In this document: positions 32,945 through 43,843 of the stretch, in pieces
Layout: each line of letters begins with the position of its first letter
Position numbering within the stretch: the stretch's first letter is position 1
NCBI GenBank assembly: GCA_019096155.1
Contig: JAHCVI010000001.1
Coordinates: forward strand, 12,611,243 to 12,675,242
Origin: Staphylotrichum longicolle
Taxonomy: Eukaryota > Ascomycota > Sordariomycetes > Sordariales > Chaetomiaceae
Reading direction: 5' to 3'
DNA: 64,000 nucleotides
Notes under the pieces: model-generated
Database searches by the model: none
Told to the model about the DNA's origin: nothing
Seen by the model: only the letters and a program-made list of their open reading frames with translations
Made by a program: the position numbers and the translations under genes

Positions 32945-34183
32945 ATGGTCCGCCACAAGAAAGACAACTTCTCCTCGCGCGGAAAGCACCACGCTCGCGG
33001 TGGGCCGCGAACCGCGCGACAGATCGAAGCCGAGAACAACGACAGCGCCCAAGGCACCTCGACGACGCCCAACCCCTCCAACCGCTCCCGCCCCGCCTTC
33101 AAGGCCGCCTGCTGGGACCTGGGCCACTGCGATCCCAAGCGCTGCTCCGGCAAGCGCCTGATGCGCCTGGGGCTCATGCGCGAGCTGCACCTCGGCCAGC
33201 GCCACTCGGGCGTCATCATCACCCCGAACGGCAAGCAGACCCTCTCCCCGGCCGACAAGCCGCTGCTGGACCAGTACGGCGCGGCCGTCGTCGAGTGCTC
33301 GTGGGCCCGCACCAAGGAGGTCCAGTGGAGCAAGGTCGGCGGCAAGTGCGAGCGCCTGCTGCCCTACCTGGTCGCCGCCAACACGGTCAACTACGGCAAG
33401 CCGTGGCGGCTCAACTGCGTCGAGGCATTGGCGGCCGCCTTTGCCATCTGTGGCCACCTCGACTGGGCTGCCCAGGTGCTGGCGCCGTTCTCGTATGGCG
33501 CCGCGTTCCTCGAGATCAACGCGAGTTTGTTCAAGAAATACGCCGCGTGTGAGGACGAGGCGGGAGTGAAACAGGCCGAGAGGGACTGGATGGACCGGTT
33601 GGACCGCGAGTATGCCGAGAGCAGGGAAGAGGGGGATTCCAACGACTTGTGGGCCGGCGGGAACGTGAACAGGAGGCTGGCTGCGGAGTCAGACGAGGAC
33701 GAAGACGAGGAGGAGGAAGGCAGTGAAGACGACGAAGATGGGGACGAGGACGGCGAGAGCGACCAAGAAAGCATAGACGGGATCTATCTCGGCAGCAAAC
33801 CGCCACCCAAAGCACAAGCCGACGAGGCAGAAGCAAAAGACCGTTACGCACTCCCGTCCGACAGCGAAGAAGACGAGAACGACGACGCCGAGATGGAAGC
33901 GATCCGCCGCAAGATCCTCGCCTCAAAACCCTTCTCCAATCCCGAACCCGAGGAAAAGAAACCGCTGGAAATCCCACGGCCAGAACAGAAATACAAGCCC
34001 GACTCGGATGCCGAACCGGACTCGGACAACGGGTCCGACAACGACGAGTTCGACAACATCATCAACGCCACCCCTGTGACAGACCGGATCGGCCTGGCCA
34101 AGCTGGAGAAGGAGCGGTCACGGATCACGACAACAAGCAGGACATTCTCCTCGGGTGGGGCGTCTGCGCCAAACAGGTGGTGA
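32945..34183 (+). CDS. TSR3: 18S rRNA aminocarboxypropyltransferase Tsr3
   Basis: Transfers the 3-amino-3-carboxypropyl group of S-adenosylmethionine to the hypermodified pseudouridine of 18S rRNA during late 40S maturation. Intronless, 412 aa from the ATG at 32945 (MVRHKKDNFSSRG). The RLI-like N-terminal motif reads ACWDLGHCDPKRCSGKRL. The catalytic core follows: LSPADKPLL, CSWARTKEVQW, RLLPYLVAANTVNYGKPWRLNCVEALAAA, and FSYGAAFLEINASLFKKY (about residues 60-225). The remainder is a long acidic tail (DEDEDEEEEG), typical of fungal Tsr3. The upstream in-frame ATG at 32846 is less likely as the start. Confidence 0.95.
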   Translation: MVRHKKDNFSSRGKHHARGGPRTARQIEAENNDSAQGTSTTPNPSNRSRPAFKAACWDLGHCDPKRCSGKRLMRLGLMRELHLGQRHSGVIITPNGKQTLSPADKPLLDQYGAAVVECSWARTKEVQWSKVGGKCERLLPYLVAANTVNYGKPWRLNCVEALAAAFAICGHLDWAAQVLAPFSYGAAFLEINASLFKKYAACEDEAGVKQAERDWMDRLDREYAESREEGDSNDLWAGGNVNRRLAAESDEDEDEEEEGSEDDEDGDEDGESDQESIDGIYLGSKPPPKAQADEAEAKDRYALPSDSEEDENDDAEMEAIRRKILASKPFSNPEPEEKKPLEIPRPEQKYKPDSDAEPDSDNGSDNDEFDNIINATPVTDRIGLAKLEKERSRITTTSRTFSSGGASAPNRW

Positions 34184-34378
34184 AGTGAAAACTTCATCAG
34201 GCTGCGTCTGGGGAGCGGTCTATTATACATGTGGATATCTACACTGGGACCCCCAAGCCCCCCAAAACCATCTATGGCATCTAGATAACCCACTGACATG
34301 GCCCATGCCCGTAATGACCCAAATCTGTGCCCCTCCCGCGTTTTGTTACATGTACACAAACATCTATCGACACACGTC

Positions 34379-37300
34379 TTACAGCTTCCTCTTCTCCGTG
34401 ATCTCCTCAATGATCTGAATATGATCTCCTGCCTGGAGCTCATCCCAGTTGGCAAACGACATGCCGCACTCGCTGCCCTTCTTCATCTCCTGCACGTCCT
34501 TCTTGACGTGCTTGAGCGTCTCGATGGTGCCTGTTTGTCAATCAATGTTAGCATCTCTTTCTTCCGCGAGCCCCGAACCAGAAAAACAAAAAATATGGGT
34601 GCGGAACAACTCACCCTCAAAGATATTCTCCCCCCCTCTCAACACCCTCGCCCTGCTCCCCTTCTTGACATAGCCGTTCCCGATCCTGCACCCCGCGATG
34701 TTCTTGTACACGCGGCCCCTGACGTTGATGGGGAAGATCTGCAGCACTTCGGCCTCGCCCACCACCTTCTTGATGATCAGCGGCGGCAGCGCGTCGGCCA
34801 GCTTGTCGCGCACCTCCTCGACTAGGTGGTAGATGACGTTGTGGTCGAGGATCTTGACGCCGGCGTCGCTGGCGAGCCGCTTGATGTTGCTCGGGACCGG
34901 GTTGTTGAAGTTGATGATGGTGCTGCCCGACACGGCGGCGTGCTCGATCTCGGACTCGGTGATCTGCCCGGGCGCCGAGATGAGCACCTTGGCGCGGATC
35001 TCGTTGTTGCCCTGCTCGAGGAGCGCCGCAGTCACGGCCTCGACGGAGCCGTGCACGTCGCCCTTGACGATGAAGGTAAGGTACTTTGTGGTGTCGGCCG
35101 GGGTTTCGGGGTCGACGTCTTCAGCGGGTGCCGCGGCGGCATGCCGGTCGTTGTGTCGCCTGTTGCGCGGGCCGCCGGCCGCCTCGGCAAGGGCCTTCTC
35201 GCGCTCGCGTTCGCGCTCACGCTCCCGGCGGTCTTGTTCCTGCTGCGCCATCTGGCCGATGACCTCGCCGCGCTCCTTGAGTTCTTGGCGGTAGCGCACG
35301 GCAGCCTTGGCTTTGGATTCGTCGGGCGCTTGGAGGACCTGGTCGCCCGCTTCGGGCGGCTCCTTCCAACCAAGAACCTCGACTGCGGTTCCTGGAGGTG
35401 CCTCGTCGACCTCCACGCCAGCCTCGTTGCGGAGGGAGCGGACCTTGGCGTGGACGCGCCCGGCGACGATAAAGTCACCGGCCCGGAGCGTCCCGCGCTT
35501 GACGAGGACTGTGGCGACGCGCCCGATCGGCTTGATGGTGGACTCGAGGACCCAGCCCTCGGCCATGCCGTCCGGCTCGGCGCGAATGTCGAGCATTTCC
35601 GACAGGAGCAGGATGTTCTCCTCGAGGTCGTCCATGCCCTGGCCTGTCTTGCCGCTCACGCACACAACTTGAACATCGCCGCCGTAGTCCTCGATCTCGA
35701 CGCCGTGCGTAGCAAGATCAGACTTGACGCGGTCCACGTTTGCTTCGGGCCTGTCGATCTTGTTGATGGCCACGATGATGGGCACCTTGGCGGCCCGGGC
35801 GTGCTTGAGGGCTTCCAGGGTCTGTGGCATGACGCTGTCGTCGGCCGCGACCACCAAGATCACCATGTCGGTCACGTTGGCTCCGCGCTGACGCATCGAA
35901 AGGAAAGCGGCGTGGCCGGGTGTGTCGAGGAATGTGATTTGCTTGCCAGACGACAAGCTAACAGAGAATGCGCCGATGTGCTGCGTGATGCCACCATGCT
36001 CTTGGGACACGATGGATGACTTGCGCAGGTAGTCCAGCAACGTAGTCTTGCCATGGTCGACGTGGCCCATGATGGTGACGACGGGCGGGCGGAGCGGCAA
36101 CGAGGAGGGATCTGCGGAAGCAGGAGCCGGCTTGAGGTCCTCATCCTCACCAGCATCCACCTTTGGCTCAAAGCCGTATTCCTGGGCCACGAGGGCAGCG
36201 GTCTCGCCTGTGAGAATGTTGTCCTTGCCGACGTCTTCGAAACCAAGCTCCTCCAGTTGCCGCACAAAGACGTCTATTTTCTGGCCCAGTGCGATGGCCA
36301 GGTTGGACACGCTGATGAATTCGGGGAGGAAGATGGGCGTCGGGCCGGCTGCCTCCAGTGCGGCCAACCTCTGCCTCTCCCTTTCGGCCTTCTCGGCCTT
36401 CCTGCGACGCTTTGCCTCGTAAAAATCGTCGTCCCAGTTGTCGTCCTCCTCGTCTTGCCTACGCCGACCTTGATTCTTCTTGGCCTTCTCCCGCCGATCC
36501 ACTCGCTCTTCACGGGCATACCGATCGCCTCGCTCACCGCGATCGCCCCGATCACCCCGATTACCACGATCAACCCGTCCATACCGGTCACCGCCCTCAT
36601 TTCGACGGGGCGGGAAAGCGTCAAAGCCGGTCTCGTCCTTGGCCGGTTCAGTCTCTTGCCGCATCTCGCGTGCGATGCGCTGCACTTTTTCCTTTCTGGC
36701 TTCCTCGGTGTGCTTTTCAGCCCAATCCCACGTACCGGCATCCACAACCGCATCCATTTTCTTCTCGGCCTTTTGCTGCTGCGCAACGGTTCGTTCCATC
36801 AGCTTGAAAGGGTCCCCCTCTGTGGCTGAGTTTGTTACTTGCGCCGTCTTGCCACTGGTGCTCGGTTTCAACGCGCTCCATGGGTCCGGCCCGTCCTTTG
36901 AATCATTCCCTGGGAACGACTGTCGTGGACGGCTAAGGACACTCCTCACGATACTGGGCGGTGAAGAACTGAAACCTGGGGGCAGTTTGCGCTGTCCAGA
37001 TGGCGGCTGCGAACTGAAGCCTGGTGGCAGTTGGCGGCCGCTGGACATGGATGAGCTGAAATCCGAGGGAAGTTTGCGGTCCCGCCGGGCGAGGTTCTTC
37101 CATTCGCCCTGATCCGCTGGCGTTTGTGTCGGGGCGCTGTTTGGCCTGCGGACGCCGTAGCGTGGGGCATATGTGTCTGAAAACGCGGAAACAGGAGACT
37201 GCGAGTCCAGGGTGGTGGATGAGCTCGGCTTGCGAGCAGCTGCCGCCCTTTCCCGCGCCGCACGCTCATGTGGAAGAAGGAACGCCGGAGAGTCTGCCTG

Positions 37301-38065
37301 TTGTGTCGGCTTCCCGAGACCCGAGTCGGCAGTGGCAGCGGGAGCAGCGGGCTGCGCTCTCGGGGTGGACCACGATGGCGCAGCGGCGGATGCCCATCCG
37401 GGTGCAGGATTCCGTGGTGGCGGTCGAGGTGGGGGTTGAGCAGCCCGCTCTCTTGCGGCTCGTTCGTGCGGGAGCAAGCCGTCGTTGGTAGCGGTCGGCT
37501 TCGACGCTTCCTCGGGTATCACCGGGGTTGGCCGTGCCCGCGCTCTGGCCTTCTCTCTTGCGGCGCGTTCGTGCGGAAGGAGCCCGTCGTTGCCGGCGGA
37601 CGGCGGGGCATGTTGGGATGCCCAGCTTGGCCCGCTATCGCCGGCGGCCGGTTGTGCTTGTTGTGTCGCCCAGTTCGGCAAGCCGTTGGTTGAAAAGCTC
37701 CTTTGGACGAAATGCCGCTGGGTCAAGGCCGCCGATGCCTCCAAGCCCGTGATCGCCCGCGGGTTCTTTCTGCTGACTTCCTCATGCCTGCCCCTGCCGG
37801 CTACCACTGAGTACGACCTAGTCGACTGCCCGAGAGTGAAAACCAGAGCGGGTGATGGAGAGTCGAGGTTTGGTGGCGTGCCATCGGGGCTCGATGATGG
37901 GCGGAGCGCGGGGCGGGTGTAGGGCCCGTAGCTGTAGGAGAAGCGACAGAGCAGGCACACGGATGGGCGCTTCTGCTTCTGTCCAGAAACTGTCAGTAAG
38001 GTAATTCACAGATGGACAGGAGTGGCCCAGAAACGTACCTGCTGCCATAATCCACGTCGCATCAT
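34379..38065 (-). CDS. IFM1: Mitochondrial translation initiation factor IF-2
   Basis: GTPase that delivers initiator tRNA to mitoribosomes. Exons 38065-38039 (MMRRGLWQQ), 37978-34615 and 34530-34379 give 1180 aa, longer than bacterial IF2. The first residues are basic and fit a presequence. A low-complexity N-terminal extension of about 450 residues holds three copies of LLPHERAARE and two of LPPGFSS. The G domain (about 640-800) has GHVDHGKTT, DTPGHAAF and NKID. Later IF2 domains include LRAGDFIVAGRVHAKVRSLRNE and, at the end, KKDVQEMKKGSECGMSFANW. An RE-repeat insertion (RERERERE) lies in the linker near residue 960. Introns are 60 and 84 nt. Confidence 0.95.
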
Positions 38066-38556
38066 GGTTGCATCTGGCGGAGCATGGCGCGCGCGTGCTC
38101 GGGAGAAAAAGGTTCCTTTGGTATGGGGAGCGACTTTCCTTCCTAGGCCTCAATGAATCGCCAAAAATTCGGCCGAGCTCTCCCCAGAATTTGGGGGCAT
38201 CCCGGCATCTGACAGGGGTGCAGCGCATGGATTGGCCCCTCAGATCCTGCAAGGTGCATGATGGATGTCTGCTAGCAGGGTTAGGGTCCAGCCCAGGATC
38301 ATCTCACCACTCCATCCTCATCTCCCCCTTGAAAGCTCTGGTGAATCTGGAGGAAGCTCTGCTCTCGAAGGCAGTCAATCGCCACACCGCCCAAGAGACT
38401 TTTCACTTCCCGCCAGTCTCTCTGATTTTCACATCTCGGGGTCCGCACCCCAGCTCGCCAACGTCGTCGTCACCAGCACTCTCGGATCTCAAATTTTCAC
38501 ATCTCACACACAACACACCTTGACACACACCCTTTTCCCCGCCCACCAACACCACG
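38066..38556. promoter_or_regulatory. Divergent promoter region, mIF2 / membrane protein
   Basis: 491 bp between two outward starts. The side next to the membrane-protein gene is CA/AC-rich (ACACACAACACACC near 38508), which resembles a fungal 5' UTR. No other motif is assigned. Confidence 0.45.
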
Positions 38557-39632
38557 ATGCCTCCCACCAAACCCTCCCAAGGCGCCAAGTCCCGCCTCTC
38601 GGGCACCAGCAAACCCGCCCCCTCGGCGCCGCCTCACCCCTTCAAGCCCGCCCCCGGCGCCCTCGCGCCCTTCACCGCGACCCTGCCCAAGGGCCACGTC
38701 TACATCACGCACGTCGACCCGCGCCCGGCCTCGTTCAAGCGCAACCTCTTCCTCGTCCCCGTGGCCATGAACCTCGCCGTCGTCGCCCTCTTCGCCTGGC
38801 GCGTGTGGTACATCGCCCCCTACTACCTGGCCCTGCTGACCTCGGCGTGGGGCTACGCCAACGAGACGACGCTGCGCGCCGCCGACCTGTCGTACGGCGC
38901 CCTGGCGCGCGTCGTCTGCCGCCGCGCGCTGACCTTCCTGTTGGATTTCGTGCTGGGCGTCTTCGTCTGGCCGTGGCCGTACGAGTTCGCCGTGGGGACC
39001 ACCGCGCACGGCACGCCCGTGGCGTGGCGGTGGGCGGTCGGGTTCCGGGACAAGGAGGTGTACGTGCGGCGGAGCAGGGAGAGCTGGGACGCGGTGCTGC
39101 GGGATGACAAGGTGGATCTGTTTGACGAGGAGGGGAGGGACGCGCGGGACGCGCGGGACGCCGTGCTGGGCCGGGTGAGGGCCGCGACCGCGCCGATGCT
39201 GATGCAGGCCAAGACGGGGTATCTGACGATGGATGGGGATTGGGATCTGGACTGGAGGGGGATGGTGGATGCTACGCGGTTGGTGGATAAGAAGGAGATT
39301 GCGCTGGATGCGCTCGCGATGGTGGTTTTGCTGCACCATGAAAGGTTTGGATGGGTGACGGTGGACTTGGGCACGGGGGGCAATGCCGAGCAGGAGGTGC
39401 GGCGAATGCAGGTGCTGGCTTTCAAGGAGGCGCTCACGGCGCTGGGGAAGGAGGACCTGTTCTTCAGGTGGGTCGAGATGATCCAGTTCGAGACCACCCA
39501 GCCGGGCGGGTTCGCCCGAGAAGCAGGTCGGCCGCGCAGAAGATTCGGGATCTGTTCAAGTCGAACGGCGTGGACTTTGATGGGCTCTGGAAGGAGACGG
39601 TGGGCACCGATGGGCTGAGTGGCATGCCATGA
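38557..39632 (+). CDS. Multi-pass membrane protein of unknown function
   Basis: I do not recognise a named family. Hydrophobic segments at about residues 65-107 (FLVPVAMNLAVVALFAW, IAPYYLALLTSAWG) and about 128-148 (FLLDFVLGVFVWPWPY) suggest two or three membrane helices, followed by a soluble region of about 190 residues. The reading frame from the ATG runs unspliced to 39618 with an unnatural Arg-rich end. A 59-nt intron at 39468-39526 (AG|GTGGGT ... AGCAG) moves into the frame encoding SAAQKIRDLFKSNGVDFDGLWKE and gives 338 aa. A single-base indel near 39515 would be an alternative explanation, because the intron sequence itself reads sensibly (WVEMIQFETTQPGGF). Confidence 0.7.
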
Positions 39633-39826
39633 GGGCATGGCGAGGATAGTGTACCCTATACTTGTAAATTTTACAATACGTGGCGGCATGTGGCGGCATA
39701 TGACGGCGTAAAGCGTCCAGGTATATACAGCGAAGGATTTGCGGAAAGTTACGGCCATAGCATCGCAGCAAAGACACGGGAACGCGCGGAAGTATTTGAT
39801 GATATTCTCTAAGCGGTCGACCTCTC

Positions 39827-40707
39827 TCATTTCTTCCTCGAGGCCTTCTTGGCGGCGGGGCCAAGAGCTGCCTCGCGCCGCTTGGCTTCTCTGGCCTCGA
39901 TCTCGGCCCGTTTGACCTTGTCTTGCGCCTCCTTCTCCTCCTTCTCCGCCTATATCATGCTGTCAGTGTCCATACTTGTCGCGAGCATAGAAAATAAAAT
40001 ATACCTGCTTGCGGGCGGCGTCAGCCTCGCGCTTCTCGCGAATCAGCTTCAAGCGAGCCAAGTCTGCCTTGGCCTCGTCTGTCTTGCCGGCCTCGTGCAG
40101 CTTGCGATACCTCTCCTTGGCGGCCGCGGCCTCCATCGCCTCGCGCTCGCGCCTGCTCGGGGCCACGCTCAACTTCTCCACGCCCTGAGCGGCCTCGTCC
40201 ACACCCGACGACTTGGTCTGCTGACGGGCCTTGCGTGAGTGGTTCGGGTTGACGGGCATGGCCTCCTCCTCCTCCTCCTCCGAGTCGCTCGGCGGCAGGT
40301 CGCCGACCTCCACCGGCTTCTTGGACCGGGCGATGGCCGCCTCCTTGCGGGCCTTCTTCTCCTTCTTGCGCTCCTCGCGGCTCAGCTCGGCGGCCGACGC
40401 GCCTTGCGCGGACGGGCCAGCGTCGTCAGAGTCCTCCTCCTCCTCCGATTCCTCCTCGGACTCCTCCTCGCTGTCGTCGTCGGAATCGTCCTTCTTTCGC
40501 TGGGCATTCGCATCCCACATGCCGATTTCGTTGCCGTCCGCATCGAGAGGTCGGAGGTCGCGGGAGAAGTGCTTGCCACCTGCGGTTTCCTGTCAGCGTG
40601 TTTGTCAACTTGTATTGACATGAGCAGGTAGGCTGACCTCCGCGCGTGAACTTCTTGAACTTGCCGCCGCGACCGCGGGAGTTTGCGCCTGGACCACCGC
40701 CTGCCAT
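39827..40707 (-). CDS. PP28/PDAP1-family (28 kDa heat- and acid-stable phosphoprotein)
   Basis: Conserved eukaryotic phosphoprotein family (PDAP1/HASPP28). The cellular role in fungi is not settled. Exons 40707-40638, 40579-40005 and 39949-39827 give 255 aa. It starts with a Gly/Arg segment (GRGGKFKKFTRGG), then a conserved GKHFSRDLRPLDADG, and long acidic Ser/Glu tracts. The family core follows: MPVNPNHSRKARQ, then SRREREAMEAAAAKERYRKLH, then ADLARLKLIREKRE. The basic C-terminus is AKKASRKK. Introns are 58 and 55 nt. Lys/Glu-rich helices predict coiled coil or an extended structure. Confidence 0.92.
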
Positions 40708-41746
40708 TGTTGCGATTTGTGCTTGTCGAAAGTAAGATGCTGAGGGGCGAAAGTGTCAAGCAGAGGGAGTGGTGAATATCTCGGGGCGATAAGCGCGGGG
40801 TATTAAAAGGGCTCAGGACCTTGGGCACACGTAGACTTCGTGCGGGAGGGAGATCAGAAATCCACAGGACAGACAGCGCCCTTGGAACCACTGGAAGGAT
40901 CAGACGGCAACTGCACACGCCGGACCGAAAATGGAGCCAAACCCAGCGTTGGAGCAGCGCTCAAAGCACAGCCCAGTCTCTGCGGGACACACAAAACGTT
41001 TGACCCCGCCATGCCACATCGCGGGGCGGTTTGACTCACGACCCGGATATCCCCTCGTTGTGATTGGCTGGGCTGGTGATGGTCCCTGACACGCCCCTAG
41101 CCTAGGCTCGCAGTCAGGCCCTTGATATCGCTGCAAAATAAATTTCCATCTCGATCACGACGCAGTTTGATACAGACCCGGATACAAGGATGCTGCGAGG
41201 TTACCTTGAGTTATCTGAGACCATATTCGTTGAGTATCACGTTCAACACCGCCCCGAGTTGATATCTTGACGAGCCCTCAGGTGCATCGGGGACTTTGTT
41301 CATGAAACCCCCTGCAACTCTCGAGGATGTGGGACGAACCAGTTACGCTCTGATTGGCCTGTGAGCGCCCCACCGGAGACAATCCCGTTAAAAATCTCAG
41401 AGCCGCGACTCTCGCTTGCTCCTCTTCTCTTTTTTCCTCATCATTCATAAAACAATTCCTTCAAATTCACTCCGGTCCAAGTCTTACGCCATGGCATTCT
41501 GGAGGGGAAACTGGAGGATAGACTGACTTCTTGCACTTACCCTTTGTCTCCGGCAGCTTGCTGCACTCGGGGAACAGAGAAATTTTTTGCTAGAGACATG
41601 CAAACTCTCCGCGTCACTCGCCTGTAGTGGTGTGGAACTCGTCCTGAATGTGTGATGTACAAAAAGCCAATGCACTTGCAGCTCCATTGCGCTGCTTGGG
41701 TTGCCAAACCGATGGCAATGGCAACGGGTGCCCGTCCGCCGCCATT
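40708..41746. other. Intergenic region between PP28 and F-box-like genes
   Basis: About 1.0 kb with no gene recognised. It contains the PP28 promoter side and the 3' flank of the next minus-strand gene. Small frames on both strands are unconvincing. Confidence 0.45.
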
Positions 41747-43400
41747 CTACATCCCAAACGACGAAAACATGTCTCCCACTTTCTGCCGTTTCCGAGGCTT
41801 GAGGTTCCTCTCCCTCCGGTCGTCTGGACGAGCAGCCCATGATGGTTCAGGAGCATGGCTCTCGCTCGCCTTTGCCACGGCTGCCTCCGTTTGGCGCCGA
41901 GAAAAGATGAGCCGTTGAGAGCCCAAATGCCCCCGATGCTGTTCCGCCGCAACGGGTGGTGTGCGCAGTCGGAGGCTGATGAATCCGTCCCTCAGCAGTG
42001 GAACTCCCGCGAGCTGTGCTTGCGCGTTGCGCTCCACTCCTTCTTCGCCGTGTTTCTTCTGGTCCAGAAGCGAGAGGAACCAGAAGACTTCGTTGTCGGA
42101 CAGGTCTGGCTGGTGGTGGGTCTGGCCACTCACTTGTCTCTCATCCGTTGTTGGCGATAGAAGGTTACCTTGCAGAACGGCGCGCCAGCCATCGTCAAGG
42201 TGACTGCTGCGCCCCGAAGGAGGCACTTCGCCCTCACGGCCCTGTCCTACAAAACATGCCTGGTCGTGCCCCTCACGTCTACCGCGTCGAGGGTTGTCCG
42301 CAAGGGAAAGTCGTAGTCTGTCATCTTCAAACGCCGTCCGCAGACTGTCCACGGCAGACGGATGTACCGCGGTTCGCCCGTCAAGATAGGCATTAGCGTA
42401 CGACACAAACACCGAGTTCTCTGGCTCGATGGCTTTCCATCCATGTTCAGCAGCAATGTCCCTGGCCCTGCGCCACCTCTGGGCTGGAAGCGCCGTGATA
42501 TCGTAGATCTCCAGCGCCGGGAATTCCAGTACACTGTATAGCGAGCCTTCGGAAACCGCGTGTGTTCTTGACATGATCTTCAAGACTCGTAGTTTGTGAA
42601 ATGGTGGTGCTGGGAAGGACTGGCTCTTCATCATCTCAACCCAACCCCTGATCAGGCGGTCACTGATACAGTTGCTTCTCGCTTGCCGCTCAATGAGCTC
42701 GAGGACCGCTAGCTGATGGAGCTGCGCAAGGGAGAGCAACTCGTTGCTCTCAAAGCCTGTGACGTTGTCGATGCAGAGATATACAAGGGAGGTTGTGTTG
42801 GCGAGCGGCCTGATGTAAATGCTTAGCTCACAGGGAGGATCAATGATCTCCTGGCAGTAGCGGAACAACGCCATCGGGATCGTGACCTCGCTGTCTTGGC
42901 CCTCCTTGTGATGCATGGTCTCGTCTGCCCGGCGAACACTCGCGCCGACCAGCTCGGGCGAAAGGATGTTCCAGGCGTGGAATGACATAGTCCTGATTCC
43001 ACGGGGTGTCAGAGACACAAGACGGAACAGAGCTGATGCAAGTGGCGGCCGGTACTTGCCTGGGAAGAAGTTCCTTCCATAGAGCCCACTGCAACCTCTC
43101 CGGGAGTTCACTGATCAAGGACCTCGTGCAAGCACCGATGTTGTCCGCCAGCAGCCGGAGGCACATGGACACAAGTGGTCGTGGGCCCTTGGTTCCCCTT
43201 CCGCTGTGTCCGTGAGGAAATGAGATGGAACCTTCGCGCACCTTGTCCCAGTCGCTGCCCCTCTGATACGGAGCAGACAGAGAGGCCAGAGGTTGCCTCA
43301 AAGTGATTCGGTGTTTGGCGGCTTTCGCATTGCGGTGCTGAGAGCTGACTTGTAAATCATGGCTTGAGTCATTTGCTGCCAAAACTTTGGAGGTGGCCAT
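41747..43400 (-). CDS. F-box/leucine-rich-like fungal protein, unknown function
   Basis: Leucine-rich protein without a named family. The model takes exons 43400-43136 and 43059-41747, joined over a 76-nt intron with a weak GTGCTT donor and a TTCTTCCCAG acceptor (525 aa). The N-terminal MCLRLLADNI resembles the opening of fungal F-box-like proteins. The centre (SLVYLCIDNVTGF, LHQLAVLELIERQ, FHKLRVLKIMSRT) looks like irregular leucine-rich repeats. The C-terminus is basic and ends RKRQKVGDMFSSFGM. The supposed intron itself encodes SLISELPERLQWALWKELLP, which looks F-box-like. An unspliced message with one extra base near 43060 is therefore an alternative, and the gene could be decaying. Confidence 0.5.
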
Positions 43401-43843
43401 TTAATGGATTCTCGTTGATGTCGCGTTGAAAAAGTGCTCGGTGTGTTTGAGCTGGGAAGTGGGGAGTGGTTGGCGGTGAAAAACACCAAGAATGATGTGG
43501 GATGTTCACCAGCACCGCGCAAATCATCTGGAGTCAGCATATGGTAAAAATGTAAACCACATGATTCTTGGCATGAGTTTAGCTTCACATTGTGCAAATC
43601 TTACACTCCGCATCTTTGACTAGGAATGACTGCATGAAACCTCAGGTGAGGCCGGACCCCAGCTTGGGGTTCGCGAGATAAAGCGGCCTGAGACTTTATT
43701 GTCTATATCATGAAAACCGAGGCACATACAGATGTAAGAGCGAGTACCATGTGCGAGGTACGTGAGGAAGCGTTGGCTTAGAACATACATCCATACTCTA
43801 GCCTAAAACAAGCTCCATCGAAATATAGCAAATTCAATCCTCC
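43401..43843. other. Intergenic region between F-box-like and transporter genes
   Basis: 443 bp with nothing recognised beyond expected promoter sequence for the F-box-like gene and the 3' flank of the transporter gene. Confidence 0.45.
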
